NCBI GenBank assembly: GCA_949130495.1
Contig: OX422208.1
Location: 684,758,202 to 684,822,201, forward strand
Source: Sambucus nigra
Taxonomy: Eukaryota > Streptophyta > Magnoliopsida > Dipsacales > Adoxaceae
Direction: 5' to 3'
DNA: 64,000 nt
The notes beneath the pieces are model-generated. The model was given only the letters and a program-made list of their open reading frames with translations. It had not been told where the DNA came from and searched no databases. Below, in pieces: positions 25,900 through 37,490 of the stretch. Position numbers and translations under genes: made by a program. Each line of letters opens with the position of its first letter. Within the stretch, counting starts at the first letter, position 1.

Positions 25900-27992
25900 A
25901 TAGTTGATTACCTTACTTTTTAATTGTTAATGAACATCTACTGAAGTTACCATGCAATCCCAATCACAACAACGGTTAAGAATATTTAAAGAAATAGACA
26001 TAGGAATTTTAACGTGGTAAAACCCTTAATCAAGGGAAACATCCACGGTGCCCTCTACGGCACAAAACAAAAAATCCACTAGAATAAAAATCAAGTTACA
26101 ACAGTCAAGCAAACCACAAACATCCTAACCTAAGTTCAGAATGCACCTACACGAGATTCTCCACTCCAAAGGTATTCTGAATTGGAACTTGATCTTTTCT
26201 TGCTGCTTCTTTGTCTTTTCCTTGATCTCCTTCTCTTTGAATTCTGATTCCAGCAACTCTTTCAATATCCAAGATTCTCATATAGAACCACATTGTCTAA
26301 GTGTTCGTGTGAGATAGTGTTTGTGATGTGCTTCTACATGCAAACATGCTACTCACCCTCTCAAGATTTATACAAACTTTCCTAACAAATTACAATAGTT
26401 CTAAAATGAAAGTTGTTTCTGAATCTTGATTTCTCAAGAAAAGACTTCTTGATCTTTTATTTAACCACATATCTCAAGGATACCTTGGCCATAAGACGGT
26501 TTAAGTTCTTAAACAATTTCTGAGTTTTGAAAATATTTTTGAAATTGTAAACCTCCAATTGAGATCCAAACTAGACTAGAAGTCTACTTTAACAAAACAG
26601 ATTCAGAATTAACATGCAAAGACTGATTCAATAAGTTTTGATATAAAACTTCTTTTCAGATCTGTACGCCTTAAAAACTTTAGCAAGAGTTCTTGGTGTT
26701 CCCTTTATTTTTGTACTCCAGTATTTCGTAAAATATGAAATAAAAACTAGAAACACAAAACACTGTAGATCTTAAAAACTTATTTAAAAACTAAAAGTTT
26801 TTATTTCAAAAACTCGTTGAAATATAATAGATCTAAGATATCATATCTAAAAGGAGAAACATAAAATATACGTGAGATGTTCTCTTTTAGAAAAACTCAG
26901 TTTCAACAATGAAACTTAAGTCTTTCTTAGAGATGAGTTCTGAGAGAATCAAAGATTTTGAAGAGGACTTCAAAATGAAAACACAACACCTACGAACACA
27001 GAAACCCTAAAATGTCTAACTCTCAATAAAGGGTTTACTGGTGTTTGGAACTATTTTTGTTTTGGTGTTTGGTTTGGGAGAAACACTCAAGGGTTTGAAC
27101 TACAAAGAAAACTTAGGGTTTCTTCTTCTGATCTCTCTCTATTCTCTCCCTCTCTTATCCCTTCTCTCTCTCTTCTCTCTACTATCATTTTTCTCTTAGA
27201 CTTAACGAAATGGCGAAAGTCTCAAAATGCTGAGGTTTGGTCCCTTTTTATACTAAGCTTGGAAGGATCGAGAACTTTAGCATCAATCCTATGGATGAGA
27301 TTAAGTCTAGATGGATTGACTCAATTCCAACGGTTTAACACAGGCAGTTGTTTAAATGATCACTGATTGGTTTAGGCTGGGTCACATGGATTGAAACAAA
27401 ATGCATGCAGTACGTTGATTAAGTTGATCCAAGGGCTAATAAGTTGTAAACGTTTTGTGTCTTACAAGAAACAGAAATCCACTCGATAAGTTGCCAACAC
27501 GTGACCGCACTGGATGAAAATTAAAACGCGTGTTGAAACTAATTACACAGCACACCTCCAATTCTCTAGCACTTTCGAATTCTACCCAGGCAAACAATCA
27601 ACATAGAAAATAAGTTTCTGAAATTCAAATTATGCCCACAACACTTTTAAAAACATATTTTAATTAATTCAAAAATCATTTGAAAAATATTTAAAATTAT
27701 ATAAAGTGATTTGAATTGAATTAAATTGATTTTAAAAACATTTAAAATGTTGAAAAACCATTTTAGACAATAGATGATATGTATGATGCAGTGCAAGTGT
27801 CCTATTTGTGGTTTTAAGGTATAGAATTGACTTCCCTTTGATGATTCTCTTGGACTGGATTTCTTCAATGATTTTGAACCTTTGAGGAGATGGAGTTCTC
27901 AAACTAATCTAACCTATTTTGTCTAGATATCCAAACTATTTGGAACTCCTATATATGTAGGCTCAAGTAAGTCAATATATAGTGTGTTCTCA
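25900..27992 (-). mobile_element. Antisense solo LTR of a SIRE/Maximus relative
   Basis: On the minus strand it starts TGAGAACACACTATAT and passes through an AGGAGTTC block, a purine-rich AGAGAGAAGG region and a CACCGTGGATGTTTCCCT block. All of these match the host element's own LTR in order, but it is clearly diverged. ATTTG flanks it (25895-25899 and 27993-27997). The expected terminal CA at its far end is not clean, so that edge may be off by a few bases. There is no interior region. Confidence 0.8.
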
Positions 27993-28570
27993 ATTTGATG
28001 ACTTTTATATCAAATTAACTGACATTGTCACAAAATAGCATGCAAATGGAATAACCTATGATAGAAAAAAAATTGTACTGGAAATCCTTAGGTATTCATC
28101 TGCTAAATTTGACAATAAAAGAGATGCCATAGAAGAGATGGACGACACAAACTTGACTCATAAATCACTTAGTAGAAAATTAAGAATTATAGAAATGGAG
28201 TTGGAGTATAAAAAGCAATTAACTGCCCAAAACAGAAGATCCACTGGATCTAATGTTGTCTTTTCATCCCAAGTGACTGCTCCTAAAATTAATCCCCTGG
28301 ACTTTAACCTTGACATGAGTGATGACTGTAATTTGGATAACTTGGATAACCAACTAACTCTCATGAGAAAACAGTTTAGTAAAATAATTAAGTTTAGAAA
28401 CTTTGTGGCTTATAAACAAGGAATATTTGGTAATCAATGTAATCATAATCATAAGCCTTGTTAAAGAAATAACAATAGACAAACAGTGATACAAACAGAC
28501 CCCAGACTGACATCAAAGATGTCAAATGTCATCGTTGTGGTAAAATGGGACACTATACCAATAAGTGTAG
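27993..28570 (+). pseudogene. SIRE-like gag, C-terminal part with zinc knuckle
   Basis: The gag frame continues FDDFYIKLTDIV, then a 108-residue open stretch from 28138 with a coiled MELEYKKQLTAQ segment. At 28527-28568 lies CHRCGKMGHYTNKC, an intact CX2CX4HX4C zinc knuckle, the RNA-binding module of retroelement gag. Stops occur on either side of it. Confidence 0.85.
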
Positions 28571-29728
28571 AGTCAAACTCAATAATAACAATGCTAGGGC
28601 TAATATATGTAAGACTTGGGACGACTTAAGTCATTGTGATGAAGATGAAACTGAGTCAACCCAATTTGATGAGTCATGCATGTATTTTTATGCAAAGATT
28701 ATATATTATGATGATAATGCATAACTACCTATTGCTGAATATGTTATGCCTTTTGATATTAATTCATACCTTTTAGTGATATTGCTATACATACTATTGT
28801 TAATAATGAAGTAGATAATCCTAGCGTATAGGAGAGTCAAAGTGCTAATATTTTGGACAAACTTAACGTGTGTGTGAGTCCCACTTCACCAATTGAATCG
28901 ATAGGGAACAATGCACACAATGCACTTAGCAAGTCTGATGATGACCTTCCTGATAATCAGGAGTTGTACACCAAAATGCTTAAAAATAGTACCAAGCTTG
29001 ATAAAATGGTTAAGCAATTGACTGAACGTGGTCAAGTACTTAGTAACACTATTAGGAAGAATGCAGAAGATTACACTACATAGTGCATTGATCATGAGAC
29101 AGAGATAAAAGAATTTTCACTAAAATTGAAAGACCTAGTTGAGAAAAATGTTGTGTTAGAGGAAAGATACAAGACTGCTCTAATTGAACTGGAAGAATCG
29201 TAGCATAAAGTTTCAATGTTTTAAAAAATTGTCTGCATTTTGAAACTCATGTTAAATGGTATGAAGAAATTGTTATTGGAAGCAAATTTGATTCTAAAGA
29301 TAAATCTGGCCTAGGATTTGGAGAAAAAGTTGTAACTATTAAAACATATGTATCTCCCGAAAATGCCATTTTTGTAAAAGAGGGTGAGAATTTTGACAAA
29401 ACTTAGAAAGTAATTTACAATGTCAATGTCTATAAGGAAATGAAAAATCAGTGTATTCAATCGCTAAAATATAATGGAAAAGCTAAGTATATATGTCCTC
29501 CTTCTAGAGACCAAGGACAAAATACAAAAACTTGTGGCAATTAGACTACCGTGACTTACACGAACAAACCAATTTTTAAGGAATTTAGTGATAAAACCAA
29601 GCCTATATCGCATCAGCATTGTTCTTATTGAGATGTCTATAGGCACACCATTACTGAATATTTTCAAAAGAGACTGTATACATCTACTCATCAAAACATT
29701 AACTATTAAATAATGAGTAGGAATACGT
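28571..29728 (+). pseudogene. SIRE-like gag-protease linker with coiled coil
   Basis: Short frames rich in Lys, Glu, Asn and Leu, for instance NSTKLDKMVKQLTERGQVL and a following KLKDLVEKNVVLEERYK-like stretch, indicate the coiled-coil linker usual in SIRE/Maximus gag. No catalytic motif. Several stops. Confidence 0.65.
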
Positions 29729-31150
29729 ATGTTCTCCCAAAGCAGACCACACATAACTCTAACTATAAAAAGGAGAAAGGGGGACCTAAGACTAAGAAAA
29801 ATGAATTTAGAAAGACCCCCCCAATCCTTTTCTAAATCTAAGGGCAATAAAAATTTTAAAACCAGGACCATTTGGATAAGAATAGATGCCTTGCTACCCC
29901 AGGTCAAGGGCAATGTGGTGATAACAACTTTTATGACCCAACGCACCTCAACTGGTTGGTACTTGGATTTCGGGTGCTCTAAACATATGACCGGAGACGA
30001 AATAAAATTGAAGAACAAGACAGACTTCCACGGAGGTTGTGCCCTATTTGGAGATGGCATTTCATCTCAGATCATAGGTAAGGGTTCATTGTGTGAAAAA
30101 GGGCTCCCTGCTTTAGATGAATTCTTACTAGTTAAAGGCATTAAAGCTAACCTATTGAAAATATCTCAATTTTACGACTCCAACCATATAGTTACCTTTT
30201 CAAAAACCAACTGCCAAGTCTTGAATAAAAAAGGTAATTATATTCTATTAAGAAATAGGAATGCAGAAAATTATTGCACAGTGATTCCAAAGACTGAATC
30301 TTGTAAGATTGCCAAATTAGAGGATTCTGATCTATGGCATAATAGATTTGGACACAAAATTTTTTATAGCCTTAGTAGGCTAAGCTCCTAAGAAATAGTT
30401 AGAGTATTACCCAAAATAAAAAACAATTCTAAATCTATTTGTGTTCCCTGCCAAGTGTGGAAGATGAGTAAATCTGCTCATAAGAAAGTCAAAGACACTT
30501 TAACCTCAAAGCCTCTTGAACTTATCCACATGGACCTTATGGGTCCCTCTAGAACTGTCAGCTTATGTGGTAACAGTTATATTTTAGTTATGGTGGATGA
30601 TTTCACACGATTCACCTAGGTAGATTTTATGAAAAATAAGTTCAATACCTTCCGTTAGTTTTTAAAAATTCTGTCAAAAATAGAGGACGAGAAGGATACA
30701 GAGGTATGTCATATTAGAAGTGATAGAGCTGGAGAGTTCAAAGACTCAGGTGTTACAGAATATTGTGTAGGTAATGGGTATAAACATGAGTTTAGTGCAC
30801 CTAAGACACCTCAGCAGAATGGCATTGTTGAACGTAAAAATAGGACCATACAAGAGATGGCTTGGGTGATATTTCCCGCAAAAATTCTACCAAAATACTT
30901 TTGGGTTGAGGCTGTACAGACTGCGTCTCAAGTCATTAATCGTGTATACCTCAGGAAAAATACCAAAGAGACGTCATATGAACTATGGTGTAATCGAAAG
31001 CCTAACTTAAAATATTTTTGAACCTTTGTGGTCATCTATTATGTCTTCTAAGCCAAAGAAAACCTTTCAAAATTTGATAACTGGGGTGAAAAAGATATTT
31101 TTCTAGGTTACACCCAAATGAGTGGGCCTTATGAGTTTTTAACCTTCGTA
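29729..31150 (+). pseudogene. SIRE-like protease and integrase
   Basis: The frame at 29729-30391 holds WYLDFGCSKHMTGDE, where family members have a DSG protease site; serine is now phenylalanine (TCT to TTT). It ends at LWHNRFGHKI, the integrase zinc region. Integrase follows with LIHMDLMGPSRTVS, ILVMVDDFTRFT, HIRSDRAGEF and PQQNGIVERKNRT, so all three catalytic acidic positions are readable. Stops interrupt FT*VDF and the region after LKYF. The order protease-integrase-RT is diagnostic of copia. Inactive because of stops. Confidence 0.87.
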
Positions 31151-31161
31151 CTAAAGTCATT

Positions 31162-32890
31162 ATGGAGTCTATTAATGTAATTGTAAATGATACGTGTACA
31201 GAGAGTTGTGATAGTCAACTAGTGGTCCTCGAAGAGTCTAAAAATGTGTTTACGATTGACTCTCCTCAGATAGTTGATTTTCTACCACCTAAGGTCCCTG
31301 CAGTACCGAACCGGGTTTCTAAGGACCACCCTCTCGATAAGGTTGTCGATAACCCATTTGAGCCAGTGAGAACGAGATCCCAACTTCAACATGTGGCTAC
31401 TTTTACATATTTTATGTCTCTCATAGAACCCAAAACTGTAAACGATGCCGGTCAATTGTATGCAAGAAGAGCTAGTCTGGTTTATCTTATCCCATGGCCT
31501 CAAGACAAGAAGGATATAGGCACCTGTTGGATTTTTAAAAATAAAACTAATGAGAATGGTGAGGTAATTAGAAATAAAGCCAGGTTAGTAGCTCAAGGAT
31601 GTTCTCAGATAGAGGGAATAGACTTCGAAGAGAACTTTGCCCCTGTCACTCGACTCGAGTCTATTCATCTCCTCCTTGCTATATCATGTCATTTACAATT
31701 TGAACTTTTTTAAATGGATGCTAAGTCTGTAATTTTAAATGGTATTTTGACAGAGGAAGTATACGTCAAATAGCCGAAAGACTTTATAGATCCTTCATAC
31801 CCTAATCATGTCTTTAGGATTAAGAAAGCATTATATGGCTTAAAGCAAGATCCTAAAGCCTGGTATGAGCGCCTCTCGACCTTTTTACTCAATAAAGGAT
31901 TTGAGCGAGGTGGCAACGACTAGACATTATTTGTTCGGAAGATAGAAAGTGATATCCTAATTGCACGAATCTATTTCAATGATATCATATTCGATTTAAC
32001 CTCCATTAATCAAGTAAAGGACTTTTCTGATATTACCCATGCTGAATTCTATATGTCCTTAATGGGAGAATTACAATATTTCTTAGAACTACAAGTAAAA
32101 TAGTGTAGTGATGGCCTCTTTATCACACAATCAAAATTTGCTAATGATCTTAGCAAAAAGTTTGGGCTTGAACATTCAAAACCAACACATACACCCTTGA
32201 GCACGTCTACAAAATTATCTAAGGATGTAAATGGGAAAGACATTGACCCGACTTTATATAAAAGTATGATAGGTAGTTTATTATACCTTACTGTCTATGG
32301 ACCTGACATATCCTTTGTTGTATGTGTCTGTGTTAGATACCAATGCGATCCTAAACAAGCTCATATGTTATGTGTTAAAAGAATAATTAAATACATTAAA
32401 GGCATATTAAATTTTGGTATTTGGTACACAAAGCACACTACTAGTTGCATAGTTGGCTACATAGATGCCGATTGGGAAGGCTGCTGTTACTCCGTAGGAA
32501 ATAACCTAGTGGTCTAAAGTAGTAAAAATCATAATTACATGTCCCTTTCAACAGTTGAAGCTATTTACATAGCTGTGGGTAATTGTTGTTCCCAGCTTTT
32601 ATGGATCAAGAAAATTCTTAGTGACTATGGCTTCATTGAAGAAAAATTAACTTTGTTTTTGTGATAACCAGAGTGTGATAAACATATCTAAAAATCTATT
32701 ACAACACTCACGAACTAAGAACATTAAGATTGGGCATCATTTTATGTGTGAACTTGTAGAATCCAAAGAACTTGATATTGAGTATTTACATAGTGAAAAG
32801 TAATTAGATGACATATTTATAAAACCTTTGAATAATATTAGGTTTGAATCCCTGCGAAAGGCCATAGGGATGATAGTACTCACTTAATTC
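31162..32890 (+). pseudogene. SIRE-like reverse transcriptase and RNase H
   Basis: A 183-residue open frame (31162-31713) runs through DIGTCWIFKNKTNENGEV, NKARLVAQGCSQIEGIDF and ENFAPVTRLESI, the start of copia RT. The next pieces are ALYGLKQDPKAWYERL and GELQYFLELQVK. The catalytic YVDD box reads YFND (near 31972), with the first aspartate replaced by asparagine. RNase H follows with GYIDADWEG and STVEAIYIAVGNCC, ending near 32880 with a RFESLRKAIG-like end. Stops occur at several sites. Confidence 0.86.
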
Positions 32891-33194
32891 ATTTTGCACA
32901 CAAGTCATAACCTCTGTATTTTCATGCTAATAACTGGTTTATGAGGATTTAGGGCACGGGCGTTTCACAAATAACTAAATACGCCTCTTTAATCTATTTA
33001 ATGTAAGAGACCCTCGAATCTACCCTTATTTTTTACTTCACTTATGTAGAGTAAACTTTTCTAAAATTATGTTTTATATCTATTTTACACCATTGTATAT
33101 TTGAGAAAAATTAGGGGAGAAGTACTTGAGTAACCAGTTTTATTATTATATCTCTTGACTCAATTAATATGTCACTGAGTGTTTATATTTCAGG
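32891..33194 (+). other. SIRE-like 3' spacer, left part
   Basis: About 300 bp after RNase H with no open frame. The other part of this spacer is at 48471-48663, after the inserted LTR. Confidence 0.6.
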
Positions 33195-34328
33195 TGATAA
33201 GAGGCTTTTTGCGTATATATCTTTGTCTTCAAAAGACTAGTCTCAAAATCTCTTGAATATCAAAAAAACTCGTATTGCGGTAAGTAAGGGTATCAATCCA
33301 ACTTTCAAGGTGAAACAAATAGTGTGAACACTTGAAATTCCATTTTTTTATTAAAATCGTTATAAAAAAAAGCAATTTCAATGAAGAATTAACTATTTAA
33401 TGCTAAAATCAGAAGTGACTAAATAACTTAAAATGACACTTAACCAAGTGTGATAAATGTGAGAAGATTCAATAGATGAGATTACTCCGCGTGTTCAATT
33501 ATTTTTAATTTCATAATTTATTAATTTGAAATATTTCGAGATAATAGTAAATTCATAATCTAACTCTCGTTACATTTATAAATTTAATGGTATCTTTTTT
33601 TTAGAAAAATAATTTAAAAATATCAAACTATGAACATCTAAGATTTATACTCTTTTCAAGGGAATTACCTGTTAGGATCAATTTAATAAAAATTGTATGA
33701 ATTCTCGAATTCCAACACCGAATTAATATGTAATTTTAGTAAAATCCTATCTCTAGTTCGATTCCCAAAATCAAATTTAACTTTTAAAATTAATTTACTA
33801 ACTCTCGTTACATAAATTAATTTGTGACAATTCTAAATTAATTACCCTAGAAATATAAAAATGAAATGAATTGTTTAATCGACTTAACATCATACGCATT
33901 TCATCCCACCCCTTGAACGAAGTGACTAGCCAAGCATAGTTAAATAAACAAGCATAATCATAAACATGTAGCAAGAATTTAAATAGAAGTGAAAGAAATA
34001 CAATACGCAAAAGTCTCCTTTCAATTAAATCCTTGAATCGCGTCAAACGTCTTCACACTCAACTTCACTTGATTACAAAAATAAGAATAAGCACTAAACC
34101 TAAAATTATCCTAAAGTTAAACGATATTTTTTTGTATTTTTCTGAATTTTTTATACTCCTAAATGTAAAAATAAAGTACTGAACTCTGTCTGCAGTCTCT
34201 CTATTATGTCTCGTGTCCATCCTCGTTGTGAGAGTCTCCTCTTTGTTTTATAACCCACAAAGTGTATTTCTGTTGGAAGCTTTGGTGGGATTCTATTTGG
34301 CTAAGTCAGAGAAGATTTGGAGGGCTTT

Positions 34329-34612
34329 CAATACACCAAATCTTCCGAATTGTCACGGTCATTGACCTTGACAAGTTGGACTTGTCAAGGTCAATTATCG
34401 TGACAATTCTGGGGGTGACAATTTTTTTTGTCACGGACTTGTCACATTCAATGACCGTGAAAATTTCATTAGAATTATCACGGTCAGGGTCAAGGACCGT
34501 GACAAAATCGTGACTGTGTTTAAAAAAATTATCACGATCATTGACCGTTATAAGCCCATGACAACTTCCTTTGTCAAGGACTCATCACGGTCAATGACCG
34601 TGATAATATTGG
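34329..34612. repeat. CACTA left subterminal repeats
   Basis: About five diverged copies of a 21-bp palindrome made of GTCACGGTCA, one centre base, then its complement. In En/Spm elements such subterminal repeats bind the element's own TnpA-type protein. Confidence 0.85.
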
Positions 34613-34770
34613 GAAGAATTGAAAAAAATATGCTAGGTAGTATGGCCAATGCCACTGCCCAGCAGTATATATGTACCTGTTATAACAACGTTGTACCTGT
34701 TCAAACAATATATATCCAAATAAAATAGAGATAGTGCAAATATAAATTCAAAATATAAACAATACCGTAC

Positions 34771-35095
34771 CTGTTAAAAACATTGGCATTCTCCATGAAG
34801 TACCTCAAATGTTCAACTCTATTGTTCGACCCTAATCCTGTAATTTTGATTGTCTTTAGGTGTGATCTCAAACAATCAGGTGCATACCATTCCAACCACA
34901 ATGTCCCGATTTGTTTACAACAAAATGAAAAACCCTAATATAAGAAGAAACAACATCACCATCAATTATCTCAAATCTACAAACTATTTAGCTGGAACTG
35001 ATGTTATGAACCCTTGACGTACCTCAAAGATAAGAACCTCTAGAAGAGGACAACTTTTGAGAAAATTTAGCACCAATTTCCAGTTCCAGTTCCAC
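34771..35095 (-). pseudogene. Captured F-box/LRR FBD-type gene fragment with intron
   Basis: On the minus strand VELELEIGAKFS (35094 to about 35060) and, one frame over, LKSCPLLEVLIFE (35061-35023) match the end of the LRR part of plant F-box/FBD proteins. A donor GAG|GTACGT and an acceptor TTAG|GG bound an 88-bp intron (34935-35022) that keeps the frame. The second exon reads WLEWYAPDCLRSHLKTIKI and then VEHLRYFMENANVFNR, the FBD domain pattern. These proteins are substrate adaptors of SCF ubiquitin ligases. Here only a fragment is present and it cannot work. Retention of the intron indicates capture as DNA. Assignment is from memory of the family. Confidence 0.65.
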
Positions 35096-35316
35096 TATAA
35101 GAATCAGCCACTGCAAGACACTTCACAAGAGTGTAGTGCCACTCAACAAGCAAATATTCATAAAAATCGAAATCGAAATTGAAATTTAAATATTCATATG
35201 AATGTAAATATAAATACATTACTTGTAGTGCCACCCAAACAGCTAACTTGAGCTCATATGGCACCTCATTCCAACTAATGTACCCCGGGCAATCGTGTCA
35301 AATATAATTCCCTTCA

Positions 35317-35577
35317 TATCTGAACACTAAGAAATGCAATAATCCTATGGAGTTATGCTATGCAAATTCCTTCCAACCGTTGTGTAGCCAAACTTCACCA
35401 GTTGAAGTTATCAATTCCACTTTCCATATTTTCCCATGTTTTGCTAGAGGTTCCAAGTGGTGGGGTATGGAAAGTGTAATTGACAACTTCAACTGGTGAT
35501 GTTTGGCTACACAACGATTGGAAGGAATTTACAGAGCATCACTCCATATGATTATGGCATTTCTTAGTGTTCGGATA
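35317..35577. repeat. Hairpin: inverted duplication of a B3-domain exon
   Basis: Two 112-bp arms (35317-35428 and 35466-35577) are inverted repeats around a 37-base loop, with about one mismatch per ten bases. The right arm, read from 35450 on the plus strand, gives VPSGGVWKV, stop, TTSTGDVWLHNDWKEFTEHH and HFLVFGYKG. The left arm on the minus strand gives STGEVWLHNGWKEF and HFLVFRYEGN. This is the plant B3 DNA-binding domain as in REM-type factors. An acceptor-like TGCTAG precedes the right copy. A transcript from either strand would fold into a long hairpin. Confidence 0.85.
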
Positions 35578-35805
35578 TAAAGGATAGACGAAGAGACTTA
35601 GTCTCCTCTCCACAAATAGGACACCCCAAATAACTATGTACTAATAACCTATTAAAGGTAAGAAGCGTATATTCATGGATTAGTATAAACAAAACTTAAA
35701 TTTCAAATTCAAATTCAATTTATAATAGAAAATTCCTCCAAAAGTAACAACTTTAAGCCACTAAGAATATTATACAGAAATTATGCACTCCCAAACTGTC
35801 CAAAC
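35578..35805. repeat. Chimera of three segments copied from the same CACTA element
   Basis: 35578-35642 repeats transposase exon 37852-37916. 35641-35698 repeats 39255-39312. 35733-35805 repeats 39630-39702. All are in the same orientation and in the same order as the sources, with the intervening DNA missing. It starts exactly where the B3 hairpin arm ends. Confidence 0.85.
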
Positions 35806-35840
35806 ACCTTGGAATATTTCGATACAAATTGGAATATTTA

Positions 35841-36341
35841 TTACAAATTGAAAAATTGTTTAAAATTCGGGTTATCATAAAAAATGGATTGATATTCGGT
35901 CGGAGCAGCTAAGCCATCCACACTACTATTTAAACACTTTGGCGCGTGTTGGACAATTGACCACGGCTCGTTGTTGATATACTCTGAGTAAAACACTTGG
36001 TTAACCTTTTGAAATGCACAAACAAACGGCTCATCGCTCAAGTGGTCGTTGCTTTTCAACTTGGACAAGTCAACCATGATCAAATTGGTGACATGATCAA
36101 CTTTAGAAGAATTTTTATCATCAACTCTTACCCAGTCACAGTAAAATACAACCTCTTTGAAGCTTATATAATCCAATCCAAATATATTTTGGATTACACC
36201 ATAGTAAGTCATTTCAGCTTCAAAGAGGTTTTTATCTTTTGTGCTCGCTTGAAAGAAAGTAAGAGCCTTGTATGAAATGCCCGAGTTCTGTACATTTGTA
36301 CTTTCCTCATACACTTTAGCACCGAAAATGTAACCGTTCAA
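35841..36341 (-). pseudogene. CACTA transposase region, DUF4216
   Basis: A 166-residue open frame reads GYIFGAKVYEESTNVQNSG, then YYGVIQNIFGLDY, VVFYCDWVRVDD and EPFVCAFQKVNQVFY. This is the DUF4216 module that ends many plant CACTA TNP2 proteins. Its exact role is unknown. It lies downstream of TNP2 and DUF4218 on the same strand, as expected. The link to the upstream exon is broken by stops. Confidence 0.85.
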
Positions 36342-36659
36342 TCGATACTTTTTGTACTCTTATGTCACGAACAAGGGTCCAGTGCCTAGACGAGCAAGTC
36401 TTGATGTCGCATCAACCGTATTTAAGAGCTGAGAATATAGATAAATTAATTATATTAGTTGTAAAATTTGAGTGTAATGTAACGTTATATAACAACCATT
36501 TTCATTATAATTACCTCTTGCGTAAACCACAGCCTAAATTCGCTGTCTGATTGTACTATTATTTTTCGTCTTTTATTATTCTCACAGGCTTCATATTTTC
36601 TGCACATTACAAAATTAATCATGTATAAAATAATCTAAAATAATGTTAAACATTATAAT

Positions 36660-36890
36660 AATCGAAACTTACTTTTTTCATTCTTCGACATCTTCATGTG
36701 TGTCAAATAGATAACGAGCTACTTGTTCATGTTGCAAACTCGTTAATTTCACTCGTTTTCCCATCACATGACCACCATCATCGACGAACTCATCAGTGTC
36801 ATCAACGCTAGTCGAGTCAGGCATATATTCCCGAGTATATATTGATGACTCCATGGTAATGTATTCATCTGCAATTGATCCTGCAATGTA
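36660..36890 (-). pseudogene. CACTA transposase linker between DUF4218 and DUF4216
   Basis: The minus strand reads GSIADEYITMESSIYTREYM and then a FVDDGGHVMG-like and LQHEQVARYLFDTHED stretch. This matches the acidic linker usual between the two domains. Stops are present. Confidence 0.6.
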
Positions 36891-37490
36891 TCACGTATTC
36901 TTGACGTAATCTTTAAAAACTTTCATCAATCTTTCAAACGGATACATCCACCGATATCTAACTGGACCACAAAGAAATGCCTCGTCGCATAGGTGTACCA
37001 ACAAGTTAACACTTATGTCAAAGAATGCTGGGGGAAAGTACTTCTCCAACACACAAATCGCTTCGATCACCACCAATTTTGCGGCCACTATGTGTTCTCG
37101 ATTGACTACCTTCTCACACAAGAGTGAGAAGGTAATACTAATTTGCATAATAGCCCTCTACAAATCCTTGTGCTTGGAGAAACAATGCTTAAATAATAGA
37201 GGAACCAATTGCATGATCACATGCCAATCGTGGGACTTACACTTATGTAAATCATGAGTAGCATAATTCATAATCCTTTGCAAGTTGGACGAAAAAGTAG
37301 ACGGGGCCTTCAAATTATATATTGTTTCTAAAAGCACCTTCCTTTCCCCACTCGTCAAAGTAAACGCACCAGGGGGAATTATTGTCCTTCCCCTACTATC
37401 TTCTTTCAACCATAGTTGTGGCTTAAGTTTCAACGATTTAAGGTCTTTTCGTGCATTTTCTTCATCCTTCGAATGACTCCCCCAAGGCAA
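36891..37490 (-). pseudogene. CACTA transposase region, DUF4218
   Basis: Two frames, 37490-37158 and 37148-36891, hold the DUF4218 domain. Readable pieces are RTIIPPGAFTLTSGERKV, SHDWHVIMQLVPLLF and, in the second, EKYFPPAFFDISVNLLVHL and GPVRYRWMYPFERLMKVF. A stop separates them (after FSKHKDL). The first overlaps the end of the TNP2 frame by about 60 bp, which indicates a single-base shift near 37480. Confidence 0.85.

Noticed and set aside
29464..30060. A 198-residue minus-strand frame
   Set aside because: It lies opposite the SIRE-like protease and pre-integrase region, whose plus-strand frame has clear family motifs. It is a shadow.
32891..33194. An env-like gene after SIRE-like RNase H
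   Set aside because: The spacer is only about 500 bp once the inserted LTR is removed and has no open frame.
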